A stretch of 64,000 bases of DNA from Anaerolineales bacterium (lineage in GTDB: Bacteria; Chloroflexota; Anaerolineae; Anaerolineales; Villigracilaceae), in contig JAHDWB010000001.1 of the NCBI GenBank assembly GCA_023382595.1, positions 620,001 to 684,000 of the forward strand. The letters run 5' to 3'. This document shows positions 45,660-55,100 of the stretch, one piece after another (positions within the stretch are counted from its first letter, which is position 1; each line of letters begins with the position of its first letter). The notes below the pieces were generated by a model. It saw nothing but the letters and a program-made list of their open reading frames with translations, did no database searches and was not told the origin of the DNA. Position numbers and translations under genes: made by a program.

Positions 45660-47216
45660 TTAGTGTTTTTTACGTTCCAACTCTGCGAGCCAATCGAGCG
45701 GCTTGCCCCAACGGACACGCTCGTGCATTTCGGTCTGTCCCTTTTGGGGTCTTTCCCATTTTGGTCCCCGCGGACCAGATTCTTCACTTAACCAACTTTT
45801 TACACCCCACAATCCCTTATATTGTACCCAAGGCTGACTATAATTCAATAGGATGCGCCTCCAGCCCCGTTCTGCAGGATGTGCCACCTCCCGCCTCGAC
45901 ATGATCGCCTTCAGATAATCCGCTGATTTCTTGACAGGCTCACGCGAGTTCGTTTCAGGACACCCAATACGAAGTCCATCTCCTGTGGCAATCTCCATCG
46001 GCAAACGGATAATATAATGATCCGTCTCATCCACCATTTCATTGAACGCATCTCCGGCAAACAGGTGGATGCCCTGTTCCTGCATTTCCTTAAGGGCGAT
46101 CTGACGCGCCTTTTGATGCGGGTTGAACCAAAGGAACAGGTAATGGATCAAACCGTCGAACCAGAAGAGGAAGCGCTGAACCTTCCCCGTTTTGTACATG
46201 CTCGGAGAACGGATCACTTCCGGCTTGCTGTAATTCGCGTGCGATCCAAGTGCAGCATAGATCACGGGATGCGTCGTCTCTTTCTCCTGCATGGTCCGCG
46301 CCTTGATGACATTCTCCCACTCCACGATATTCCCCGCGCCATGCTGGGAGAGCAAAACTGCGTGCGGCGCATCATTCTTCAAATACACCGCCACCATTTC
46401 CCAATCCCCTTCATGATGGTTCATCCCGTTCGCGGCGAGGCGCCAGTCATTGAAGGCATAAAAGAAATGGTATTGCAGAATCGTCCATTGATCTCCATGT
46501 TCATCCGTCTCGCGCAAGACACGCCCATAATAAACAGGCTGAGGGTGTTCCTTCAGAATCTCCGCGTACAAGCCGTATGACTCCCGCGCGATCTTTTCCG
46601 TTGCCTGCGAAAGCATATCCATCACCAACCCCGGTCCTTCCGGCAGGATACGCTCGATGATGAATTTCAATGTCTTCATCAGGAAATAGATCAGAAGCAG
46701 CAGATAGATCGGCAGCAGAACAAGGTATTCCACTTCAATGCTGAGATACCCTCTCGGTTCGAGAAAGAACCATATCGGCGCAATCGACAGCACAAGGAAT
46801 ACGATCACTGCCAACGCGGCAGGAATGATACGCAAACGAATCGGAGACGCCAGCATGAATATGACCAGTGCAACCGCCAGCGAAATACCGAGCGCGATCT
46901 CCACACCCGCCAGCCCGAAGAAGAACCATCCCGCTAAAATCCCCAGAACGGAACTTATCCCCCACCAGACCCAGGCATCGAAATCACTTAACGGGTCGTT
47001 CACAAATCGTAAAAAAAACTCGTGGCTTTCCAGCCTGCCAACCTTATAGACCAACGGTTCGTTTAAATGAGCGAACAACTCCGCCGTCCCATGCGGTCCG
47101 CTCGGAAAGATCATGCAGCGTTCCAGATACGGCTCCACCGCCATCGGAAAAAAACGCTCGCTTTTCGCGAAACGCAGCACAGGTTCATACTTTTCAAGCA
47201 ATTCCAGATCGGTCAT
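45660..47216 (-). CDS. Vps62/DUF946-like protein with internal membrane segments
   Basis: 518 residues. The ends look like the eukaryote-like Vps62/DUF946 domain: N-terminal YEPVLRFAKSERFFPMAVEP and later HHEGDWEMVAVYLKNDAPHA, with SQHG and LGSHANY conserved-looking motifs. Three or four membrane segments (about residues 85-200) are inserted between them. The enzyme or binding role of the family is not established. Operon with the membrane protein downstream. Confidence 0.7.
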   Translation of the reverse strand: MTDLELLEKYEPVLRFAKSERFFPMAVEPYLERCMIFPSGPHGTAELFAHLNEPLVYKVGRLESHEFFLRFVNDPLSDFDAWVWWGISSVLGILAGWFFFGLAGVEIALGISLAVALVIFMLASPIRLRIIPAALAVIVFLVLSIAPIWFFLEPRGYLSIEVEYLVLLPIYLLLLIYFLMKTLKFIIERILPEGPGLVMDMLSQATEKIARESYGLYAEILKEHPQPVYYGRVLRETDEHGDQWTILQYHFFYAFNDWRLAANGMNHHEGDWEMVAVYLKNDAPHAVLLSQHGAGNIVEWENVIKARTMQEKETTHPVIYAALGSHANYSKPEVIRSPSMYKTGKVQRFLFWFDGLIHYLFLWFNPHQKARQIALKEMQEQGIHLFAGDAFNEMVDETDHYIIRLPMEIATGDGLRIGCPETNSREPVKKSADYLKAIMSRREVAHPAERGWRRILLNYSQPWVQYKGLWGVKSWLSEESGPRGPKWERPQKGQTEMHERVRWGKPLDWLAELERKKH

Positions 47217-47464
47217 TCAGCCTCTACAGTATCAGCCACCATGGTCTTTGAAACCTAACCCGGCCATTCGAATTCCCATTTTAATACCAAACCTGGATTT
47301 AACACGGATGTATCGAGTCAAACGAATCTGATGATTCGGCGCACCACACTGGTCAGGCTTTGATTTGCCTCGATGGAGGTTATTTGTGAATACTTCAATA
47401 CCGCCTCATCACTATCGACATCTGTTCCAGTTTTCTCGATCCATCTCCCCGGTTTGAGCAGGAT

Positions 47465-47498
47465 AAAGAAACGGGACACATTGCTGTGTCCCGTTTTG
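47465..47498 (-). terminator. Terminator after the ATP-grasp gene
   Basis: AAACGGGACACA, loop GCAA, TGTGTCCCGTTT followed by CTTTAT on the minus strand. Confidence 0.8.
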
Positions 47499-47499
47499 T

Positions 47500-48522
47500 T
47501 TAGGTGTAAGCCATCTGTTCAACTTCGAGCACGCGCTTGCGGCGCTGACGTTTGATGATCTTCTCCGCCGCGATGCGCGTCTGTCTCTTCTGCGCATTGC
47601 GGATGATCAACTTCATGAACTTGGTGTGATCGATGTTTGGATCATTAAGGAGCGAGAAGTCTGCCGAGCCGGGTTCGTGCGGCGGATAGAAAATTCCGCA
47701 GTTGGGGTTGATCTCAAGCATGTGGATCACGCCATCCGCGTCCATGCGGTAATCACAGCGAGCATATCCATTGCCGCCCAATTCCTTGAACACGCGGGCG
47801 GTCTGTTCGCGCAGGGTCTTGTTGATGCGGGGCTCATCTACAACTGCCACAGACATCTTTTCATACTCGACCCATTTCATGTCGTAATGCTTGAAGGACT
47901 CCCCTTCGGGGAAGATGAACTCAACCGGTGTAAAAGTGAGCGGTTTCCCGGTGGCGTCCGGGCTTTCTGCAATGAGACAGGTGAACTCGCGTCCTTCAAC
48001 GAATTCTTCGATCAGGGCGCGTCCGAATTCCTTGATCTCAAACTCGATCTGTTCGCGCAACTGTTCGATGGTTTCAACGCGTGAGTTGCGGCGGATGCCA
48101 ACACTGGCATAACCGTGCGGCGGCTTGACCAGCATGGGGAACTTCAAACGCTTCGCGACCTTCTCGGCGTCCTCCACACGACTGACGAACATCCAGTTCG
48201 GCGTGGGGACAGAGACACGGCGCGCGGCGTTCTTCATTTCATCGCGTGTGGGATCGAAGAATTTCGAATCTGCGCCGGTGAATGCGGCGTTATATCGTTC
48301 CAGCGCGTGGACAAGCGCGATGCCGGATAGCGGATCATCCGGGGTGCCGTCACACAGATTGATGAATACATCCACCCCTTCATCGATCAAATCCTTTATT
48401 TGTTTTTCCACGTTCGTTGGTTGAACCAGATGATGCTTCCAGCGGAACCCGTTCATGTAGGGAGAGGGATCGTAGGGTATATCGTCGTCATCCGGCATGC
48501 TTGTCAATACGCAAATGTACAT
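47500..48522 (-). CDS. ATP-grasp ligase of the D-Ala-D-Ala ligase type
   Basis: 340 residues. ATP-grasp motifs FPMLVKPPHGYASVGI, RALIEEFVEGREFTCLI and HMLEINPNCGIFYPP resemble Ddl, but the true ddl lies in the dcw cluster and the substrate-binding loops differ. It likely joins a carboxylate to an amine; the product is unknown. Basic C-terminal tail (EKIIKRQRRKRVLEVEQM). AT-rich upstream region; SD AAAGGA. Single-gene transcript. Confidence 0.83.
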   Translation of the reverse strand: MYICVLTSMPDDDDIPYDPSPYMNGFRWKHHLVQPTNVEKQIKDLIDEGVDVFINLCDGTPDDPLSGIALVHALERYNAAFTGADSKFFDPTRDEMKNAARRVSVPTPNWMFVSRVEDAEKVAKRLKFPMLVKPPHGYASVGIRRNSRVETIEQLREQIEFEIKEFGRALIEEFVEGREFTCLIAESPDATGKPLTFTPVEFIFPEGESFKHYDMKWVEYEKMSVAVVDEPRINKTLREQTARVFKELGGNGYARCDYRMDADGVIHMLEINPNCGIFYPPHEPGSADFSLLNDPNIDHTKFMKLIIRNAQKRQTRIAAEKIIKRQRRKRVLEVEQMAYT

Positions 48523-48795
48523 GATTTTTCCTTTGTTGTCTTTCTGCCTTGCAATCGTTACTGCTTTGATTCAGCGAATCATGTTGTTTGTTTATTTGTG
48601 TTTATCATTCAACATACAACAATAAATAAAACAATCATTATTCTATGTTTTATTTTATACAACTTATGATTTATGTAAAGGTTTTTACACATATAATTAT
48701 CTTAAAATATCATAAGCATAAATTCGTATGATCTTCATACGGTGCGATATTTTCTTTAAGGTTTTTAAGTTATTTAAGGTCGTTAATGTTCTTAA
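48523..48795. other. Strongly AT-rich non-coding stretch
   Basis: About 270 bases between the ATP-grasp gene and the GH4 terminator, very rich in A+T compared with the rest of the window. No gene or clear consensus promoter was identified; it presumably holds the promoter and an upstream activating tract for the ATP-grasp gene. Confidence 0.6.
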
Positions 48796-48835
48796 GAATA
48801 AAAGAGACAGGTGATATCACCCGTCTCTTTTATTC
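48796..48835. terminator. Terminator after the GH4 gene
   Basis: GAATAAAAGAGACGGGTGAT and its near-complement: about 20-bp stem with one mismatch, A and T rich at both ends, usable in both directions. Confidence 0.85.
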
Positions 48836-48852
48836 TGCATGGATCGGAATGT

Positions 48853-50238
48853 TCATTTCCAAAACTGCGGAAGATGTTCCTTGTATGTTTGCAGGTAATC
48901 GTCAAGGATGGACTCTGCGGTCTCCGCATCCGTAATGACGGGGTCGAGCAGGAGACATTGCAGCGCTTTTTCACGACTTCCTTCGACAGCCGCATCCACA
49001 CACAATTGCACGACGGTCAACTCGCGGCGGCAGAGCTCGGCAATCGGTTCGGGCAGCGGACCGACATGCACGGGATGGATCCCTGCTCCATTCACATGAA
49101 CGGGGGTCTCCACCGTCGCACCCCATGGAAGATTCGGGATCTGCCCGACGTTCGGGAGATTCGCCGCAAGATGATAATGACTGCCTCCATAAGCGACATT
49201 CTCGATCATCTCCAACGCGCCCTCGGAATCGGTCTCAAGCAAACCGTCGATGGTCATGTTGCCATCCGCCATTTCATTCAAGCGGTCCAGGCTGAAATCG
49301 CGCACGCCTGCCATCAATTCCCAGTCATACAGGCGGATGTTGAACTTCTCCCACGGCTTGGTGACGGGGTCGCTCATCCACGGCAGATACTCACAGAGAT
49401 GGGTATCTCCGGGAATCGGGAACAAGCCAAAGTCACGAAAGACGCGGCGCGTCAATGGTTCGAAAGACTCATCCAGTTCGAAAAATCGTTCCCTTAATAA
49501 CGGATACAGATCTTCCCCGGTGCGCCTGTCATGGATGGATACGAGCCATGTGAAGTGATTCGTGCCTGCGGCGCGGATATCCACAAGCGGAACGATCTGA
49601 TGAACGACCTGTTGCTGAAGCGGATGCTGCATCACATCCGCGTGCATACCTTCGAGACCTTCGGGGACTTGAATGCCAAGGTCTTTGGCAAGCGCCACAC
49701 CGACCATGCCGTAGCCGGCATAAATTTGATGACATAAGCCCACCGCTTTGATCTTGCTGTGACGATTGACAAGATCGCAGATGCGCACCATCGGGTTTGT
49801 GAAATTGATGAACCATGCATCAGGGCAAGTCTGTTCCATATCATGGACGATCTCCAGCACCGGCTTGACATTGCGCGCCGCATGGATGAAACCGCCGGGT
49901 CCGCCGTTTTCTGCGTATGGCTGTCGCACGCCGTATTTGATGGGAATCTCAAAATCGGATTTCCACAATTCTTCACGCGGACCAACTTCAATGGCGGAGA
50001 CGACAAAATTCGTTCCATCGAGCGCATCCTTATGATGCGTGTGGGGTGTGATGGTAAAGCGCGCATCCCATTCCTTATTCAATCGGTTCGCCAGCCGATG
50101 AACGATGTCCAAACTCTGGGCGTTTCTGTCCACGAGCCGCAGGGTGGACCCTTTCAATTTCTGCGAGCGCATGATGGCGGACAGCGTATTTTCCCCAAAC
50201 GAGGCGCTTCCCGCGCCAATGACGGTGATGGTGGTCAT
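48853..50238 (-). CDS. Glycoside hydrolase family 4 (alpha-glucosidase/galactosidase type)
   Basis: 461 residues. NAD+- and Mn2+-dependent glycosidase. Rossmann ITVIGAGSASFGENTLSAIM, NFTNPM (N148), the metal-binding GLCHQ (C169, H170) and GTNHFTWL (H228). Length and motifs fit GH4; alpha-glucosidase, alpha-galactosidase or alpha-glucuronidase specificity cannot be decided. SD AAGGAG. No sugar transporter beside it. Confidence 0.9.
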   Translation of the reverse strand: MTTITVIGAGSASFGENTLSAIMRSQKLKGSTLRLVDRNAQSLDIVHRLANRLNKEWDARFTITPHTHHKDALDGTNFVVSAIEVGPREELWKSDFEIPIKYGVRQPYAENGGPGGFIHAARNVKPVLEIVHDMEQTCPDAWFINFTNPMVRICDLVNRHSKIKAVGLCHQIYAGYGMVGVALAKDLGIQVPEGLEGMHADVMQHPLQQQVVHQIVPLVDIRAAGTNHFTWLVSIHDRRTGEDLYPLLRERFFELDESFEPLTRRVFRDFGLFPIPGDTHLCEYLPWMSDPVTKPWEKFNIRLYDWELMAGVRDFSLDRLNEMADGNMTIDGLLETDSEGALEMIENVAYGGSHYHLAANLPNVGQIPNLPWGATVETPVHVNGAGIHPVHVGPLPEPIAELCRRELTVVQLCVDAAVEGSREKALQCLLLDPVITDAETAESILDDYLQTYKEHLPQFWK

Positions 50239-50250
50239 AGATATCTCCTT

Positions 50251-50280
50251 GAAAAAATGAGCGCGTCAACGCGCTCATTG
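50251..50280 (-). terminator. Terminator after the ABC ATPase remnant
   Basis: Minus strand ATGAGCGCG, loop TTGA, CGCGCTCAT, then TTTTTTC. It lies just upstream of the GH4 SD. Confidence 0.8.
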
Positions 50281-50378
50281 TACTTTGATAATCATCACAG
50301 CAGGCTGTCCAAGCTCAGGGCACGGACTTAAACTCAGATTCTGTTTTCCGCAAACCGTATTCCATCACATACAGCATC

Positions 50379-50888
50379 TTATCGATCATTTCCTGCGTCT
50401 TCGAGGAACGTACCGGTCGGTTCATCCAAAAAGAGCAGTTTGGGATTGTTGACCAAGGACCGCGCCACGCTCAGACGGTTCTTCATCCCTTTGGAAAATC
50501 GCGAAACCAGCGTATCGGCATCATCCAGCAAACCGACCATCTCCAGCAATTCATCAGGATACATCACGGATCCCTGGTACAGCGCGCCGAAGTAACGCAG
50601 GTTCTCGCGCGCGGTCAATTTGGTGTAATGGTTCGGCATCTCGAAACTCACGCCCACCTGCTCGAAATATTCATAGCCCCAATCGCGCAGGTCGCGGTCG
50701 AACACTTGCACCGAGCCTTGAAATCCCTGTAACAGCCGAAATAGGATCTTCTGCGTGGTGGATTTGCCCGCGCCGCTCGGTCCGAGGAATCCGAAGATCT
50801 CACCGGGCTGGACGCTGAAACTGATGTCCTTGATGGCTGGCTCAGTCGTGCCTGTATAAGTAAAAGTCAGGTTGCTAACGTTAATCAT
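50379..50888 (-). pseudogene. Truncated ABC transporter ATPase
   Basis: 169 residues from ATG 50888 (SD AAAGGAAG). Walker A GPSGAGKSTTQ, an ABC signature variant SRFSKGMKNRLSVARSL and Walker B LLFLDEPTG are present, but the frame then changes to TFLEDAGNDR and stops. The D-loop and switch histidine are missing, so it cannot be a working ATPase. In another frame the DNA at about 50408-50315 reads SKTQEMIDKMLYVMEYGLRK and eight more residues to a stop, which looks like the tail of an unrelated gene. A deletion that fused two genes explains this best. No permease partner is nearby. Confidence 0.75.
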
Positions 50889-50928
50889 GGCGCTTCCTTT
50901 GGCTCCCCCGCCTGCATACTTGCGGGTA

Positions 50929-50957
50929 AATATGACTTGGTGGTCATATGACCACAA
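50929..50957 (-). promoter_or_regulatory. Promoter of the truncated ABC gene with embedded operator
   Basis: Minus strand TTGTGG, 17-bp spacer, CATATT; the spacer and -35 contain a palindrome, so repression is likely. Confidence 0.45.
50940..50955. promoter_or_regulatory. 16-bp perfect palindrome GTGGTCATATGACCAC
   Basis: Perfect dyad; the symmetry nearly continues for four more bases on each side (50936-50959). Typical of a TetR/PadR/GntR-type operator. Its regulator gene is no longer seen next to it. Confidence 0.65.
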
Positions 50958-51091
50958 GGTCACATTTTGCGATAATTTTCCCCCATGTCAAGGGATTTAA
51001 TGTCACATTCGCTTCACTCTTCGCCTGTGCCTGATACTATTTTCTCCCGCATATTCCGCCTCTGAAACAAAAATTCCGCGAGGCTCTCGCC

Positions 51092-51913
51092 TCACGGATT
51101 TTCAAACTGGTCACTGGCTATTGATTTACTTTTCAATCCAACAAACCTCTCCCCTATCATCTTCACCAACAAACCCGCCCGCCAAAACGCGACCGCTGCC
51201 ATGCCATGTGCAAGGACCGCGAACAACGGCGGTGTCTCATAAGTGTAATACGTCCAGCATTGACGGGTGGTCCCCCACAGTTCAAGGAAATAACCCAGCC
51301 CTGCCCCTGCGATGAACGTCAACAGGGCAAAGCGATGATCGGTTGGGGTCAGGATCAGCAGGACACACAGGAGGATGGCGAGCAAGGTAAAGGATTTGTC
51401 AAAGGTTGGGGAAACAAAGACCAGCATCAAGGTCAGGAAAGAGGCGAAGGTGATCCAGTAGAGAATAGTGAATAACGATCGGAGATTCGTCGTCTTTCGT
51501 TCGATGATCCAGTTTAAAAATCTTGCGATGCGGTCAATTGACAACGACGCGATGGGCCAGGCAGGGATGATCCACAACGGCGGGCGCTCGGCTGTGTAGT
51601 AATGCCAGAGTTCGGTCTGCGTGCCCCAGCTTTCGATCGCCAGCCCGCCAAAGATGCCAACGAAGACGATCAACCAATCCGTTTTGAGGTCCGCGCGCGC
51701 AACGATGGTGATGGACATGAAGAGGAAGATGCCAAGCAAAAGCCAGTCCATGTAGAGCCACCAGGGACCGTTCCAATCGATGTAGGCGATGACTTCTTCG
51801 GCGAGGGGCCACCAAATGTAAACGATGAGGAAGATCGTGACGAAAAATCCGCCGAGCAGGATGGATGAGTCGCGCGTCCAAAGTTTGGAAAATGTGTTTC
51901 TCAATAAAGTCAT
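51092..51913 (-). CDS. Membrane protein with two repeated halves
   Basis: 273 residues from ATG 51913; an ATG at 51928 would add five. The TATAAT inside those five codons ends 7 bases before ATG 51913, which favours the shorter, leaderless start. About eight membrane segments. Each half carries a related motif: ESWGTQTELWHYYTAERPPL and LELWGTTRQCWTYYTYETPP, suggesting internal duplication. Not assigned to a named family; function unknown. Confidence 0.72.
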   Translation of the reverse strand: MTLLRNTFSKLWTRDSSILLGGFFVTIFLIVYIWWPLAEEVIAYIDWNGPWWLYMDWLLLGIFLFMSITIVARADLKTDWLIVFVGIFGGLAIESWGTQTELWHYYTAERPPLWIIPAWPIASLSIDRIARFLNWIIERKTTNLRSLFTILYWITFASFLTLMLVFVSPTFDKSFTLLAILLCVLLILTPTDHRFALLTFIAGAGLGYFLELWGTTRQCWTYYTYETPPLFAVLAHGMAAVAFWRAGLLVKMIGERFVGLKSKSIASDQFENP

Positions 51914-51919
51914 GCGCGG

Positions 51920-51925
51920 ATTATA
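51920..51925 (-). promoter_or_regulatory. -10 box of a leaderless promoter
   Basis: TATAAT on the minus strand, six bases (CCGCGC) before the ATG at 51913. No good -35. Confidence 0.45.
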
Positions 51926-52175
51926 CATGATGTCATTTTCTGCTCCCCAATCTTAGGGTATCAAGATGGCGTGTGGCTCAAAGCTTAAAATTTCTCACGG
52001 AACTCTTATTTGCTTGCATTTTTGTTAGGACTAACCTAAAATTGAACAATTGGGGAAGCATGAAATTATGGAATTGTATTTGACCAGTTGAAGGAGGTAC
52101 CTCGCACCTGCAAAACTAAAATCTGCAATTGTCCAGGCACGTTTTTTGTTCCCAATAACTCAAGAGGAGAATGGC

Positions 52176-55100
52176 ATGAATAAAAGTTTGGTCAGAGTAT
52201 TTTCTTTGATGACAATGCTGGCGCTGGTGTTGAGTGCTTTGCCGGTGCAAAGCGTGCAAGCGGCTCATGTCTTATTTAGCAACCCAACTACTACGGTTTT
52301 CATCAACGAAATCCATTATGATAATACTAGTACAGATGCTGGGGAAGCAATAGAGATTGCAGGACCGGCTGGTACTGATCTTACAGGGTGGAGTATTGTC
52401 TTATATAACGGTTCTGGCGGGGCTGTATATGATACCGATGCATTGAGTGGCATCATCCCCAACCAGCAGGGTGGATATGGCACGGTGGTTCTGACATACC
52501 CAGCCAATGGAATACAGAATGGCGCGCCCGACGGTATTGCTCTCATCAACGGTACAACGGTTGTCCAGTTCCTCAGCTATGAGGGAACTTTCGCGGCAGT
52601 CGGCGGACCTGCGAACGGCATGACTAGTACGGACATTGGAGTTAGCCAAGCTGGTACAGAACCGCTGGGATCCTCCCTGCAACTGACCGGTACCGGCTCG
52701 ACTTATGGCGAGTTCACGTGGACTGCCACAACATCCAACACGTTTGGCAGTCCAAACACCGGTCAGTTTTTTGGTGCGCCAGAACCATCAGCCCCCAAGA
52801 TCAACGAATTCTCCGCCAGCACGGCTGGCACCGACGTGGAATATGTTGAATTCTACGGCGATCCCAATACGGACTATTCCGCCTATACACTCCTTGAAAT
52901 CGAAGGTGATGCCGGAGCCTCCGTCGGAACCGTGGATGAGGTGATCAATCTTGGCACGACGGATGCTAACGGTCTTTACCTCGTCGACCTGCCTGCCAAC
53001 GCACTCGAGAATGGCACCATCACGCTCTTGCTTGTCAAGAACTTCGCTGGCGCACTAAATGCCGATCTCGATACCGATAATGACGGCGTCTTTGATACCA
53101 CTCCTTGGGATGCCATTGTTGATTCAGTGGCTGTCAATGACGGCGGAGCAGGTGACATAACCTACGGGACGCCCACCTTGGGCGTCGCCTATGACGGTTT
53201 GCCTTTTGCCCCCGGCGGTGCGTCGCGCATCCCGGATGGGACTGATACCGACACAACCGCCGATTGGGTCCGCAACGATTTCGATCTGGCGGGCATCCCC
53301 GGTTTTGACGGCACACCGGAGGTTGGTGAGGCATACAATACGCCGGGCGCTCTGAATGAAGTGGTGACTCCAGTAGTTTTTGGAAATGTTGTCATTAGCC
53401 AAATCTACGGCGGCGGCGGGAACAGCGGCGCGACATATACCCATGATTTCATCGAACTGTACAACTCCAGCGCCAGTAGTATCGATCTTACCGGATGGTC
53501 GGTGCAATATGCATCCGCTGCCGGAACATCTTGGCAGGTGACAGCCTTATCAGGCTCTATTGCTCCGGGTGGGTATTATCTCATCCAGCAAGCGGCTGGT
53601 TCGGGCGGCACAACATCCCTGCCAACACCGGACGCCATCGGCACAATAGCCATGAGCGCTACAGCCGGTAAAGTTGCGCTGGTCAATAACACCTCTGCGC
53701 TGAGTGGCGCATGCCCGACTGGAAGTCAGATCGTTGACTTTGTCGGATTTGGCGCCACAGCAAACTGCTTTGAAGGAAGCGGATCTGCCCCCGCACCCAG
53801 CAACACAACGGCTATTTTCCGAAAGGATGGCGGGAACCAGGACACCGACAATAATAATGATGATTTTGAAACCGGTGCACCCAATCCACGCAATAGCGAC
53901 TTCGGCGCCGAGGATGACGCTCCCGAAGTCGTCAGCACCTTCCCGACGGACGGCGCAACCGACTTCCCCACCACAGGAAACCTCGCTGTTACATTCAGCG
54001 AACCGGTTGACGTGACCGGCACATGGTTCGAACTGATCTGCACGACCAGCGGAACGGTTCTGGCAACCGTCAGCGGTGGTCCGACCAACTTCACGTTGAA
54101 TCCCGATGCGGACCTGATTGCCGGTGAAACCTGCACGCTGAACATTTACGCCGCGAACGTCACCGATCAAGACGCCAACGATCCGCCCGACAACATGGAA
54201 GCGGATCACACGATCAGCTTCAGCGTCTTGAACGCCTGCATCCTGCCCTTCACTCCGATTTATGACATCCAAGGCAGTGGACCCATCGCCGCCATCACTG
54301 GCACGGTCACCACGCAAGGTGTTGTAATCGGCGATTACGAAGGACCATCGCCGACCCTGCGCGGTTTTTACATTCAGGATGCAACAGGCGACGGTGATCC
54401 CTCTACATCAGACGGTATCTTCGTCTTCAACGGCAACAATGACAACGTCAACCTCGGTGACGTCGTCCGCGTGACCGGTACCGCCGCTGAATTCCAAGAC
54501 CAGACACAGATCAGCGCATCCTCCATCGTTAACTGTGGAACTGGTTCTGTGACACCGGTGGATGTCACCTTCCCGGTTGCTTCATTAGACTACCTTGAAC
54601 GCTACGAAGGCATGCTGGTGCGCCTGCCGCAGACCATGTACGTGACCGAGCACTTCCAACTCGGGCGCTTTGGTCAGGTATTGCTCTCCTCCGGTGCCCG
54701 CCTGCAACAACCGACGAATGTTGTTGATCCCGGCGCGCCTGCGCTCGCATTGCAAGCCGCAAACGACCTGAACAAGATCATCCTCGATGACGCCCTGCAA
54801 AGCCAAAACCCCGACCCGATCCTGTTCGCGCGCGGCGGACTTCCCCTCTCCGCCAGCAACACCCTGCGCGGCGGTGACACGGCGACAAACATCGTCGGCG
54901 TGATGACCTATACTTGGGCTGGCAATGCGGCAAGCGGGAACGCCTATCGCATCCGCCCCATCAACGCGCTGAACGGCTACGTCAACTTCGAGCCGACCAA
55001 CCCGCGTCCCACCGAGTCTCCAGATGTGGGCGGCTCACTCAAGGTCGTCAGCTTTAACCTGCTCAACTACTTCAATACCTTCTCCGGTTGTACCAACGGG

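Noticed and set aside
51929-52175. c-di-GMP or other riboswitch in the nuclease leader
   Set aside because: A small GAGGTACCTC palindrome is present, but no known riboswitch core could be recognised.
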